A stretch of 64,000 nucleotides of DNA from Allium sativum (lineage: Eukaryota; Streptophyta; Magnoliopsida; Asparagales; Amaryllidaceae), in the NCBI GenBank assembly GCA_030737875.1, contig CM060911.1, forward strand, positions 95,190,599 through 95,254,598, given 5' to 3'. The translations under genes were made by a program, and so were the position numbers. Below the pieces are notes generated by a model. The model was not told the origin of the DNA, searched no databases, and saw nothing but the letters and a program-made list of their open reading frames with translations. How positions within the stretch are numbered: the stretch's first letter is position 1; each line of letters opens with the position of its first letter. Positions 11,655-22,000 of the stretch are shown here, one piece after another.

Positions 11655-13398
11655 AACGGGTTTCCTCCCAAGAATACCGGTGCATATAACAAAACATCGC
11701 AATGCTTCTTGGAAAAATGAAGCTATTATAAGACCCAGGTCTCATCACACAATGCAACACAAGCCAGAGGATAGGGTTTTCCCTTATAATAGCCAAACAT
11801 GCTTGGTACGTTAAAAACAAATCATTTGATACTATTATAAGTGTATAGTGTCAAAACAATTTCAATCATAAATATCAATCATAGACGGCATGGGTACCAT
11901 ATATCATGTCGCCATACCAGGCTCTACAATCAAAACCGCAAAGTAACGTATTGGAAGTTGGGTTTCCATCTGTGAACCGAGGCAACGGATCGTCCTCACC
12001 GGCTTCGAGACTCTCTTGCCCGAGCCTCAGGGTCAGAGCGCATCGACCCTTGGATCGTTAGGGCCGGTCCACCGATGTGGATTAAAATGCCTGAACACTG
12101 CGTTTCCCCGCCCTTTGGGGCGTAAATGAGCCAAATGACTCCATCGGCTCCACATAGTCACCGATATATCTGAGGCGCCTCACAACAGAAACAACCATAC
12201 AGGTGAAAATAATATAAATGTCAGGGCTGGTAGGTCAATGACACCACCCTAGCTAGAAGGAAACGCATGTTCTCCCTGAGGTCCTCTCCCGTTTCTGGTT
12301 CACAAACGGGGTGTGAGGCTCGCGAATCAACGCTACACAAAGCTATGCCACACAGGTCGTGCTTTGATCATCAACCACAAGACTTTGCTTTTCAACAAAT
12401 GCCTTGATCATTTGCCACTTAGGCATGCCACACAGGCTGTTCACTCCATGCGATTGATATCTATCAATATATAACCTCTGAGCTCGTATGTCTCAGAGAA
12501 GGGCGTTAAGCAAGAGAATAAATTCTCCGCCGCCAAACAGATATATATTCAATAGAAATCGATCACATAGAATTAAATCCAATGTCAGACACACAGTCCA
12601 TTTACAAGTTCGTTCTGGGTCTGAACGAAACAGGAGGCACCTTGTACCTTGCATATCCATCGATCTCCAAGTACGTCTGGACGATCACCAACTGATTCAC
12701 TCCTCTTGGGTGTACATCCCAATCAAGATCATCAGTAATTATCCAAACAATGTGAAGACCTCCAGTCTTCGACCACCGTCTTCATCCTCTACACATCGTC
12801 GAATCAGTTATTCATAATGGGATAAACCCGGTCTTTCTGAATAACTCGTGTATATAATAAACAAGTGTTACACAAACACAACATACGCCTCATTCCAATT
12901 CAGAATATTCTTTTATTCAAATATTCTTACACTTTGGGAAAAGTTCCCATTAATTTTATCAAAGATAAATTCTTTGAATTTATTCTTTAATCTTCCTTTG
13001 AATATCAATTCAAATTACTCGGGATTAGCGAACCACACCGAAGTAATCATTTATTTTATTTCCCAATCCCAACCTATTCATCCCATGAATTAAAACTGGT
13101 AATACTTCATATCTAACACTACGGTGTTATCGGTAAATTCAATTACCATTTCACGTTCCAATCTAATTAAAGATTTAACTATCGCCTGGAGCAAAACTTG
13201 TGATACTCCATTCTCTATCATTTCAATCTAATTAAAGATTCATTAAAACTCCACTTGGTTTTATTCTTCCCAAAAATCAATATTAATGATTGTTTAACTT
13301 TGGAATTCATATCCTGTCTTTAACTGGGTTAAAGAACAAATTTCATTTAAAACACGGTTCACGATAAACCCAAAATCACATTCCATTCTATCAGCCTT

Positions 13399-13506
13399 TA
13401 ACCGTAAATTAGCAATTGAACAATTCCCTAAGTATTAACCCCGAAGGCCGAAACCAACATCAGATCAATACCCAAGAAACCATTCAACTTAACTAATCTC
13501 CAGTTA
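13399..13506 (-). other. Module Q, first copy in B left LTR
   Basis: On the element strand the block contains GATGTTGGTTTCGGCCTTC, GGGGTTAATACTTAGGGAAT and AATTTACGGTTA. A second copy lies at 14713-14820, and a diverged copy in the same sense is in LTR F at 61525-61631. Confidence 0.7.
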
Positions 13507-14559
13507 TTTTCTGATATTCTTAACTACGTTGGGTCTAAGAATAGTATTATTAAAGATACCGTTCACGACAACCCAAAATCACATTTGATATTAAATACAA
13601 GGCTTTGAATAGAAAATATACCGGCTTATATTCAATATCAAATTCTACAACCAACAAATATCGTATTGGAAATAGTGATACAAATATATCTTTTAAATTT
13701 CCAAAACAATATCTATATAATCACGAAATCCAACATCGAAAATTTCAAAGACAATTTCGATTCAAATCCATTTCCACTTTATTTATATATTGGAAATTCT
13801 GGTTATTTTCAAAACCATTTTAAATCCACTTTATTTTTTTTAATAATAAATGGGATTATAATTTTAGTTCAAAACTAGTTCATTTCGATAAAAATCTATT
13901 TCTATCTTTTCAAATTTGGAATTTTTCATCCCAATTATTCGCAAATTATTTCTTATGATTTTAAACAAATTATTACTATTTTTAATAATTTTATCAAGGC
14001 CCGTACAGTCGATTTCCATCAACGGCCATCGAACTGCACTTATAGCGACCTTTTCCAAATTTGATTTGGATATAATTCCAAATCCACCGTTAGATTTCAA
14101 ATCTCTAATATTTTTTAGAAAGCTCTTTTCGATACGAACCTTACGGTTCTGGTTTTAGGAGAATTCGACGGTCGGATCTCCCATAATATCCATTCGAAGC
14201 CAATGGTCGAAATTCGCGAACTGCCGCGGCGCGACGCGTTCTATTCAGGCCATTCTATATATATAATATATATATTATATATATTTCGTCGATTTCCTTT
14301 TAAAACGTATTTTATAAATCGTTTTAAATTCGTTTTCGAAACGATTTCAACTTCATATTCAATTTCTAATCAAATATGAATATTCCATATCATTAATATA
14401 TAAATGATAATATTTTCAAAACGTTATATTTTGAAATCACTTCCTTTTCTATATTCATTATAAAATTGAATATAATCGATATAAATATCATTCGCGTCAA
14501 AATGGCGCTTATCTAATCAACACGGCTTTATATATATTTTAATGACTTCGTTATTCTAT

Positions 14560-15072
14560 TCAACCAATGAATACTTTCTTCAACACATGAAAACATATTT
14601 TTCAACTCATGAATATTCTCAACACATGAGTATTGTCAACACATGACTATTTTTGTTATTTAATATATTTATAAAATTATGATTTCTATCGTTTAATTCC
14701 TAATCAGACTCCAACCGTAAATTAGTAAGAGAACGATTCCCTAAGTATTAACCCCGAAGGCCGAAACCAACATCAGATCAATACCGAGGAAACCACTCAT
14801 CTTATCTAGTTTCCAGTTAGTTTCTGATTTCATATATGATAAAGATGTAAATTTTATTGTAAAAATAATTCGTTCAACACATGATAAGTTTCAACACATG
14901 AATTTTCTTTTATTCAACACATGAATATTCTTTTATTCAACACATGAATTTTCTTCTATTCAACACATGAATATATATTTTATTCAACACATGAATTTTC
15001 TTTTATTCAACACATGAATTTTCTTTCTATTCAACACATGAATTTTCTTTCTCTTCAACACATGAATTTTCT
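14560..15072 (-). repeat. Ladder of TTCAACACATGAA motifs (B left LTR)
   Basis: Nine CAACACATG motifs recur every 20-25 bases at 14874-15066, after four looser ones at 14565-14645. TTCAACACATGAA has complementary ends (TTCA / TGAA). The same word, in the other orientation, is repeated in the 128-base arrays of C. The second Q module (14713-14820) lies between the two clusters. Confidence 0.8.
14713..14820 (-). other. Module Q, second copy in B left LTR
   Basis: This is very similar to 13399-13506, about 1.3 kb away in the same orientation. The shared core runs from AACCGTAAATTAG to CCAGTTA on the plus strand. Both copies are also present in the right LTR, so the duplication predates insertion of B. 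Confidence 0.7.
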
Positions 15073-15505
15073 TTTATAATATTCCTTATTTTCCAAATTG
15101 GAATGGGGCCCAATCAATTACCATATAATGTAATTATATGGATTTTCTACAACACATGTATATAATAGCAATGATAAATCATCAACCATCACCCAGAGTG
15201 CACCACACAACTGCATAAGCATTAAATATAAATAATTAACGCTTACACAGTCTGTCAACCCATCGATGGACATACAACTAAACAATCGGGATTAGTGTAC
15301 GACAAATATCATCCCAATACCCGTGTGGGGTTTTAAATCAACAAACACAGACTTTTATTTGTGTAGTTGGGCGATGTGTAAAATTTATCATCCCAATCAA
15401 TATCAGTCAAATGGGTGTATATAAACAAATTGTCCGATTTGTTTATAAACATTTATTTTATATAAACGTTAAAAATTATATTTTTAACTATAAAATATTT
15501 ATTTT

Positions 15506-15954
15506 TGTAACACCCCTAAGTCCCACATCGTGGAAGCCTGTGTGAAGTGGGTACTTATATAGTAGATCCCATCTCTTACTAACGCCGAGGCCTTTTGAGG
15601 AACAAAACCCCACACCTATACGGTGGCTAAGTTGGGGACAATATCTTGCGTGAACGGAGGTGTGGGCTGTTACAGTGGTATCACAGCCAATACCCAGCCG
15701 GAATTGTGGCTCCTGTGTGGACCGCATCGCCCGGGTGAGGTGTTTGTGAGCCAACGGGGACGTTGGGCTCTGTAGGAGGGGAGAATGTAACACCCCTAAG
15801 TCCCACATCGTGGAAGCCTGTGTGATGTGGGTACTTATATAGTAGATTCCATCTCTTACTAACGCCGAGGCCTTTTGAGGAACAAAACCCCACACCTATA
15901 CGGTGGCTAAGTTGGGGACAATATCTTGCGCGAACGGAGGTGCGGGCTGTTACA
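15506..15954 (+). mobile_element. TRIM retrotransposon, 449 bases, complete
   Basis: Two 169-base LTRs (15506-15674 and 15786-15954), starting TGTAACACCCC and ending CTGTTACA, enclose only 111 bases. A primer site TGGTATCACAGC (15676-15687; initiator tRNA-Met with one mismatch) follows the first LTR and a polypurine tract GGAGGGGAGAA (15775-15785) precedes the second. The duplication ATTTT flanks it, and the empty site is visible in the other B LTR near 23352. The LTRs differ at only a few positions, so the insertion is fairly recent. It has no coding capacity; the open frames on its minus strand are read-through of the two LTRs. The polypurine-LTR junction is identical to that of A2, which points to mobilisation by that chromovirus family. 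Confidence 0.95.
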
Positions 15955-16199
15955 ATTTTCATTCCACATCACACAATCAATTTTCACAACACATCAATCA
16001 AACAAACAAGCCGTCCATGGTCTGTGGATAATGGGTGTCAGGTGCTGCTAAGCACCGTCTGCATCCTAGTATATATTTCAACGAGAAAATAGAATAAAAA
16101 GCGAGGAGTTCTCACCTAGAGCTAAACCAAATGCCGCGACTCTTCATATGTAGAAAATCTTTGTCGTGTTCGCCTTTTGCCACTTTCGCTACCCGTATT

Positions 16200-16785
16200 C
16201 ACTACATATATAAAAATCACATATTTTTACTTCGCCTTCAAGATGATAAAAATAGCATCTTTAACACGATGTTTTCATTATAAAGATTGTATTTTTATTC
16301 TAAACCTTTTCTATAAAAATCACATTTTTATATGGTATTCATATAAATAAAAATCACATCTTTATATGGTATTCATATAAATAAAAATCACATCTTTATA
16401 TGGTTTAAAAATCTAATCTTTTTACATTTGAAAATATAACCTTTCTCTAATTAAAAATGAAATCTTTCTCATGTTAAAAATCATAACTTTATGTTAATCA
16501 AAATCATATCTTTCATATATTTATAAATCATATTTTTATATTGCCACCTCATATATAAAAATCGAATTTTTACTACGCTAAAAATTGCATCTTTATATAC
16601 ATATATAAAAAGATCACATTTTTATGAAGTCATTCACACGATAAAAATCAAGTCTCTATATTGTTCAAAATCTAAACTTCTTAGTGTTAAAAATCTAATC
16701 TTTTTATGTATAAAAATCTAATCTTTATCAGCGTAGAAATCTAACTTTTTATTAGCTATAAAAATCTAATTTTTATTAAATAAAA
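16200..16785 (-). repeat. AT-rich ladder of AAAAATCACATTTTTA-type hairpin words (B)
   Basis: Words such as ATAAAAATCACATTTTTAT recur every 30-50 bases with variants (CATC, CGAA, TCTA in the loop). ATAAAAAT and ATTTTTAT pair perfectly around CAC. The right LTR has the same ladder at about 23595-24155. On the element strand it lies just after the GTAAGT donor. Confidence 0.7.
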
Positions 16786-17100
16786 ACTTACATCGACCGG
16801 AGGGAGGGGTGTTGTCTGTCGGAGGAGCCATGGGGGTTGCTGGAGGGGGTCGCCGGCGTCAGGGGGGTGTGGTGGCTGTGGTGGTCGACGCTGGAGCAGA
16901 GGGGGGAACAGGTGCAACTTAGGGTTCGGCTTAGGGGGGTTACAGATTTTTTTTTTTTGGAGGAGGAGGAGGAGGAGTGAAGGAAGAGGGGGAGGAGGAA
17001 GGGGAGGAGGTCGGCCGGTGGTGGGTGGCGTCAGGCCAGGGGGCCGGGGTGGTGAATCTCGAGCTTTTTTTTCTCTTTATTTGTTCTGTCGATTAACATT
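16786..17100 (-). promoter_or_regulatory. GC-rich exon-like cassette with splice donor (B left LTR)
   Basis: On the element strand, about 300 bases of very C/T-rich sequence follow an AT-rich TATA-like stretch (near 17135-17150) and end in CGAT|GTAAGT (donor 16786-16791). This stands out sharply against the AT-rich LTR. Elements C and E have the same arrangement with unrelated cassette sequence. It is probably a transcribed leader; I see no conserved protein. Confidence 0.55.
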
Positions 17101-18180
17101 GATGGGAGAGAGAGGGGTTTAGGGGAAAAGAGAGTATATATTTATTTATTTAATTCTCCCATAAAGTTGACTTTTCTTTTGAACTTCAAATGAGGCCCAA
17201 CGAATGTCGTCCCTAGCTAAATACCCCCATTCCGAATGCAATGGGATACGCCACGTAAGCCAATTCGACTATTTCGAACAATTTTCATCAAATTCCAAAT
17301 ATAAATCAGTATACATTGAATTTGAACGTACATTTTAATTTACCGGTGCCACACACTAACTTTTAAAATTCCAAAAAAATTATTTTCTAGCTTCGTATTG
17401 ACGATACGGTTCTAACAAAACAAATTTCTTCAAATTTTGAGACCGTTTGAAAAATGGTCATTTTCTGGTCGATCGAAATTGACTGAAACTGTCAAAAAAC
17501 GTTTTACTTTGCCACGCTCACATATTGCTTCAGAAAATTATGAATTTTGGAACCTAGCAATAATTTGACATCCCTGATCCAACAAAAGTGGTTTCGTCGA
17601 AAGCCGAGGTCGTTTGCAGAATTTCCGCTTTTAAGGGCCAGAATTCCATAGCGACTATTCTCGAATTTCAACTGGGCATAATTTTTTATTCACGCTATGA
17701 AATTTCAATTTTTCGGATTCGTTGGAAAGTTATTCTCAGTTAGATTCTAATATTTTTGGTTTCGCTAAAATCCGGTTTATTTTGATTCCTGTACATTCAT
17801 TTGAAATTTGAAATCGAAATTTCAAACTACCGCGCCATTTTCAATTCCTTTTATAATTAAAATAAAATATTTATATTCTAACGTCGATTCAAATAAATAT
17901 ATACGTTTTATTTCTATTCGAAATAAATTTCTCGTTGTTAGTATTTAAAATAATTCATTTTAGATATTCAAAATTCACTAAAATTGCCAAAATAAAAATT
18001 TTAAATTGGCTCCGATTTCCAGGTTATTACAATCTCCCCCACTTAAAACTTTTCGTCCCCGAAAAGGAACGAAGCTGAAAGTTGTTTTACAAACCAACTC
18101 AACTTCCATTATTTTCTTTATGGCTTAAGTTCTTCAACTTTTCAGTTTCTAAGAACTTTTCAAATTTTTCAAAAAGTTGG

Positions 18181-18421
18181 CTAACACTCTAAATTTTTGA
18201 AAAATTTCGCCATAACCTCCCCTGCACCGGGAGCTTCGGGATATTTCAAATAGCCTCCCATGGCCCTCACCAATCCAAAAAGAAAAAGAAACAGCCAAGC
18301 GGCTAGCCATTCGGCTCATAAAATCATCAAAAACCCAAGAAATACAATAAATATGTAACTATTTGTCAGGTAAACAATTTTATTCCTCTGCTTTAGCCTC
18401 CTTGCAATAAACTGTTCAATG
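18181..18421 (-). other. Cross-family module R with 10-codon frame (copy inside B interior)
   Basis: On the minus strand: CATTGAACAG (18421-18412), GAGGAATAAAATT, GACAAATAG, GGCTAGCCGCTTGGCT with a pyrimidine tract, GCTCCCGGTGCAGGGGAGG, then ATG at 18213. The ATG opens 10 codons ending in TAG (18181-18183), as in C and D. In C, D and E this block lies inside the LTR; here it is between primer site and polypurine tract. Confidence 0.7.
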
Positions 18422-18937
18422 TAAGTACATGTACATGTTTGCAAATGCGATAAATTTTCAATATAATCCACTATTTGGTTCAATTTGGCTAAATGGTTCA
18501 AATTTTAATTAATCAACCAATAATCAAACAACACGACCATCAATCAATTAGTTGATTAGCTTTTCAAATTCATAACTTGGATAAATAGTCAAAAAATCAA
18601 ATTTTTGATGCCAAATCACACAATATATTCTAACTATATTTTGGTTCTCATACCAGCCAATTGGAAATATATAGATATCCCACTTTCGGCACTCGAATAT
18701 AAATTCTGATGATTATATATCAATCATCAGAATCACCCCCGGGCGACTAGAGTGTAATTCTATATCCATCCAATATGTTTGAGACTTCCAATACACGTGG
18801 ATCAGATGTATATGAAAATCTCTATACACTGGATTTTCCAAATCAATTTAAAATAAATATTCAAATACGAATAATAAAGTTTAAATTTTCAAAACAAAAT
18901 TGGTTTTCAATTTTACTTTAAAAATATCACCCTTCAC

Positions 18938-18976
18938 ACTCGTTCTAGGATACTACTGATCCCATCTCTAACGAGT
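18938..18976 (-). other. 39-base leader hairpin unit (B)
   Basis: ACTCGT and ACGAGT bound a 39-base unit about 90 bases after the primer site. Element C has three such 39-base units at the same place. This is a candidate packaging or dimerisation signal. Confidence 0.6.
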
Positions 18977-19064
18977 CATTCTTATTGGATATGACTAATC
19001 TAATCTCTGATGAATTCTTTCGTTTGGTTCAAACGTGTTTGGTTCTCGAGCTTTGTAAACCAAA

Positions 19065-19076
19065 GCTCTGATACTA
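19065..19076 (-). other. Primer binding site of element B
   Basis: On the element strand this reads TAGTATCAGAGC, one base off TGGTATCAGAGC, the complement of the 3' end of plant initiator tRNA-Met. It lies next to the inner edge of the 5' LTR, whose terminal base is also mutated. This copy is probably no longer primed. Confidence 0.9.
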
Positions 19077-19079
19077 AAA

Positions 19080-22000
19080 AGAGACGACCTGAACTTCCCT
19101 GGTAAGGAAAGCCCGGATTGAATTGTGAACTAGCCACATCGGGACGCAAACAGAAGAACATTTCATTGTTAATTACAACAATTCCATCAGAATACAAGAA
19201 TATACGGAGTATGAATAAATATTATACATCAGAAAAATATTAGAGATTTAAATACATTACTACAGCGGAAAATGATACAACATACAACTGGAAGTAATAC
19301 ACGGATACAGAGCTTTTCGAATATCGCTTCAGCTGTAAATCAGGATCCTGTGAATATAAATCTGCAAAACCAAAACTACTAGCTGCCCATGCGGAAAATA
19401 GGGGCACCCAGAGTTTAGGTTAAAACAGTAAACTCCAGGTCAGTCATGTGACTGGTGTGAGAACTAAAACAGTTATTTAAAAGTTTACTTTAAATCAGAT
19501 ATATCAAGGGACCACGCCGTATAACACGGAACGAGTTTCCTCCCAAGAATACCGGTGCATATAACAAAACAGCGCAATGCTTCTTGGAAAAATGAAGCTA
19601 TTATAAGACCCAGGTCCCATCACACAATGCAACACAAGCCGGAGGATAGGGTTTTCCCTTATAATAGCCAAACATGCTTGGTACGTTAAAAACAAATCAT
19701 TTGATACTATTATAAGTGTATAGTGTCAAAACAATTTCAATCATAAGTATCAATCATAGACGGCATGAGTACCATGTATCATGTCCACATACTAGGCTCT
19801 ACAATCAAAACCGCAAAGTCACGTATTGGAAGTTGGGTTTCCATCTGTGAACCGAGGCAAGGGATCGTCCTCACCGGCTTCGAGACTCTCTAGCCCGAGC
19901 CTCAGGGTCAGAGCGCATCGACCCTTGGATCGTCAGGGCCGGTCCATCGACGTAGATTAAAATGCCTGAACACTGCGTTTCCCCGCCCTTTGGGGGTGTA
20001 AATGAGCCAAATGACTCCACCGGCTCCACATAGTCACCGATATATCCGAGGCGCCTCGCAACAGCAACAACCACACAGGTGAAAATAATATAAATGTCAG
20101 GGCTGGTAGGTCACTGACACCACCCTAGCTAGAAGGAAACGCATGTCCTCCTTGAGGTCCTCTCCCGTTTTTGGTTCACAACCAGGGTGTGAGGCTTGCG
20201 AATCAACGCTACACAAAACTATGCCACATAGGTCGTGCTTTGATCATCAACCACAAGACTTTGCTTTTCAACAAAAGCCTTGATCATTTGCCACTTAGGC
20301 ATGCCACACAGGAAGTTCACACCATGCGTTTGATATCCATCAATATATAACCCCTGAGCTCGTACGTCTCAGAGAAGGGCGTTAAGCAAGAGAATAAATT
20401 CTCCGCCGCCAAACATATATATATTCAATAGAAATCAATCACACAGAATAAAATCCAATGTCTAACACACAGTCCATTTACAAGTTCGTTCTGGGTCTGA
20501 ACGAAACCCGAGGCACCTTATACCTCGCATATCCATCGATCTCCAAGTACGTTTGGACGATCACCAACTGATTCCCTCCTCTTGGGTGTACTGCCCAATC
20601 AAGATCATCAGTAATTATCCAAACGATGTGAAGACCTCCGGTCTTCGACCACCGTTTTCATCCTCGACACATCGTTGAAGCAGTTATTCAGAATGGGATA
20701 AGCCCGGTCTTTCTGAATAACTCGTGTATATAATAAACAAGTGTTACACAAACACAACATACGCCTCATTCCAATTCAGAATATTCTTTTATTCAAATAT
20801 TCTTACACTTTGGGAATAGTTCGCATTAATTTTATCAAAGATAAATTCTTTGAATTTATTCTTTAATCTTCCTTTGAATATCAATTCAAATTAGTTGGGA
20901 TTAGCAAACCACACCAAAGTAATCATTTATTTTATTTCCCAATCCCAACCTATTCATCCCATGAAGTAAAACTGGTAATACTTCATATCTAACACCACGG
21001 TGTTATCGGTAAATTCAATTACCATTTCACGTTCCAATCTAATTAAAGATTTAACTATCGCCTGGAACAAAACTGGTGATACTCCATTCTTGATCATTTC
21101 AATCTAATTAAAGATTCATTAAAACTCCACTTGGTTTTAATCTTCCCAAAAATCAATATTAATGATTGTTTAATTTGGGAAATCATATCCTGCCTTTAAT
21201 TGGGTTAAAGAACCAATGTCATTTAAAAGACGGTTCACGATAAACCCAAAATCACATTCCATTCTATCAGTCTTTAACCGTAAATTAGCAAGTGAACAAT
21301 TCCCTAAGTATTAACCTTGAAGGCCAAAACAAACATCAGATCAATACCCAAGAAACCATTCAACTTAACTAATCTCCAGTTAGTTTCTGATATTCTTAAC
21401 TCCGTTTGGTCTAACAAAAGTATTATTAAAGATACCGTTCACGACAACCCAAAATCACATTTGATATTAAATACAAGACTCTGAATAGAAAATATATCGG
21501 CTTATATTCAATATCAAATTCTACAACCAACAAATATCGTATTGGAAATAACGATACAAATATATCTTTCAAATTTCCATAACAATATCTGTATAATCAC
21601 GAAATCGAACATCGAAATATTCCAAAGACAATTTCGATTCAAATCCATTTCCACTTTATATATATTGGAAATTCTGGTTATTTTCGAAACCATTTTAAAT
21701 CCACTTTATTTATTTTAAAAATAAATGTGATTATAATTCTAGTTCAAAACTAGTTCATTTCAATAAAAATCTATTTTTATCTTTTCAAATTTGGAATTTT
21801 TCATCAGAATTCTTCACAAATTATTTCTTATGATTTTACACAAATTATTACTATTTTTAATAATTTTATCAAGGCCCATACAATCGATTTCCATCAACGA
21901 CCATCGAACTGCACTTACAACGACCTTTTCCAAATTTTATTTGGACATAATTCCAAATCCAACCGTTAGATTTCAAATCTCTAATATTCATTAGAAAGCT

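Larger units (their letters stand above)
11205..18031 (-). repeat. 3' LTR of element B (holds the TRIM)
   Basis: Aligned by eye, this is colinear with 19080-25408 except for the TRIM at 15506-15954 plus its 5-base duplication. The element-strand 3' end TGAGACGACC (seen on plus) is intact here. It contains two Q modules, two motif ladders, the GC-rich cassette and both 3' hairpins. Open frames such as 12488-12817 lie in non-coding LTR sequence and match no family I know. Confidence 0.92.
18032..19079 (-). other. Interior of element B (1,048 bases, non-coding)
   Basis: Read on the minus strand: primer site at 19076-19065, a leader with a 39-base hairpin unit (18976-18938), AT-rich sequence, module R (about 18421-18181), then TTCGGGGACGAAAAGTTTT and the polypurine tract GTGGGGGAGA next to the 3' LTR. 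Gag, protease, RT and integrase are entirely absent. The pol-end motif matches elements A, A2 and C, so the interior looks like a deletion derivative of a Tekay-type element with module R added. Confidence 0.85.

Noticed and set aside
15488..15895. 135-codon minus-strand ORF
   Set aside because: It reads through the two LTRs of the TRIM, so it repeats itself. It is not a gene.
15506..15954. Possible Cassandra element (TRIM carrying 5S rRNA)
   Set aside because: I looked for the 5S internal promoter (a GTTAAGC...GGGCGAGAG-type block) and did not find it, so it is a TRIM of another type.
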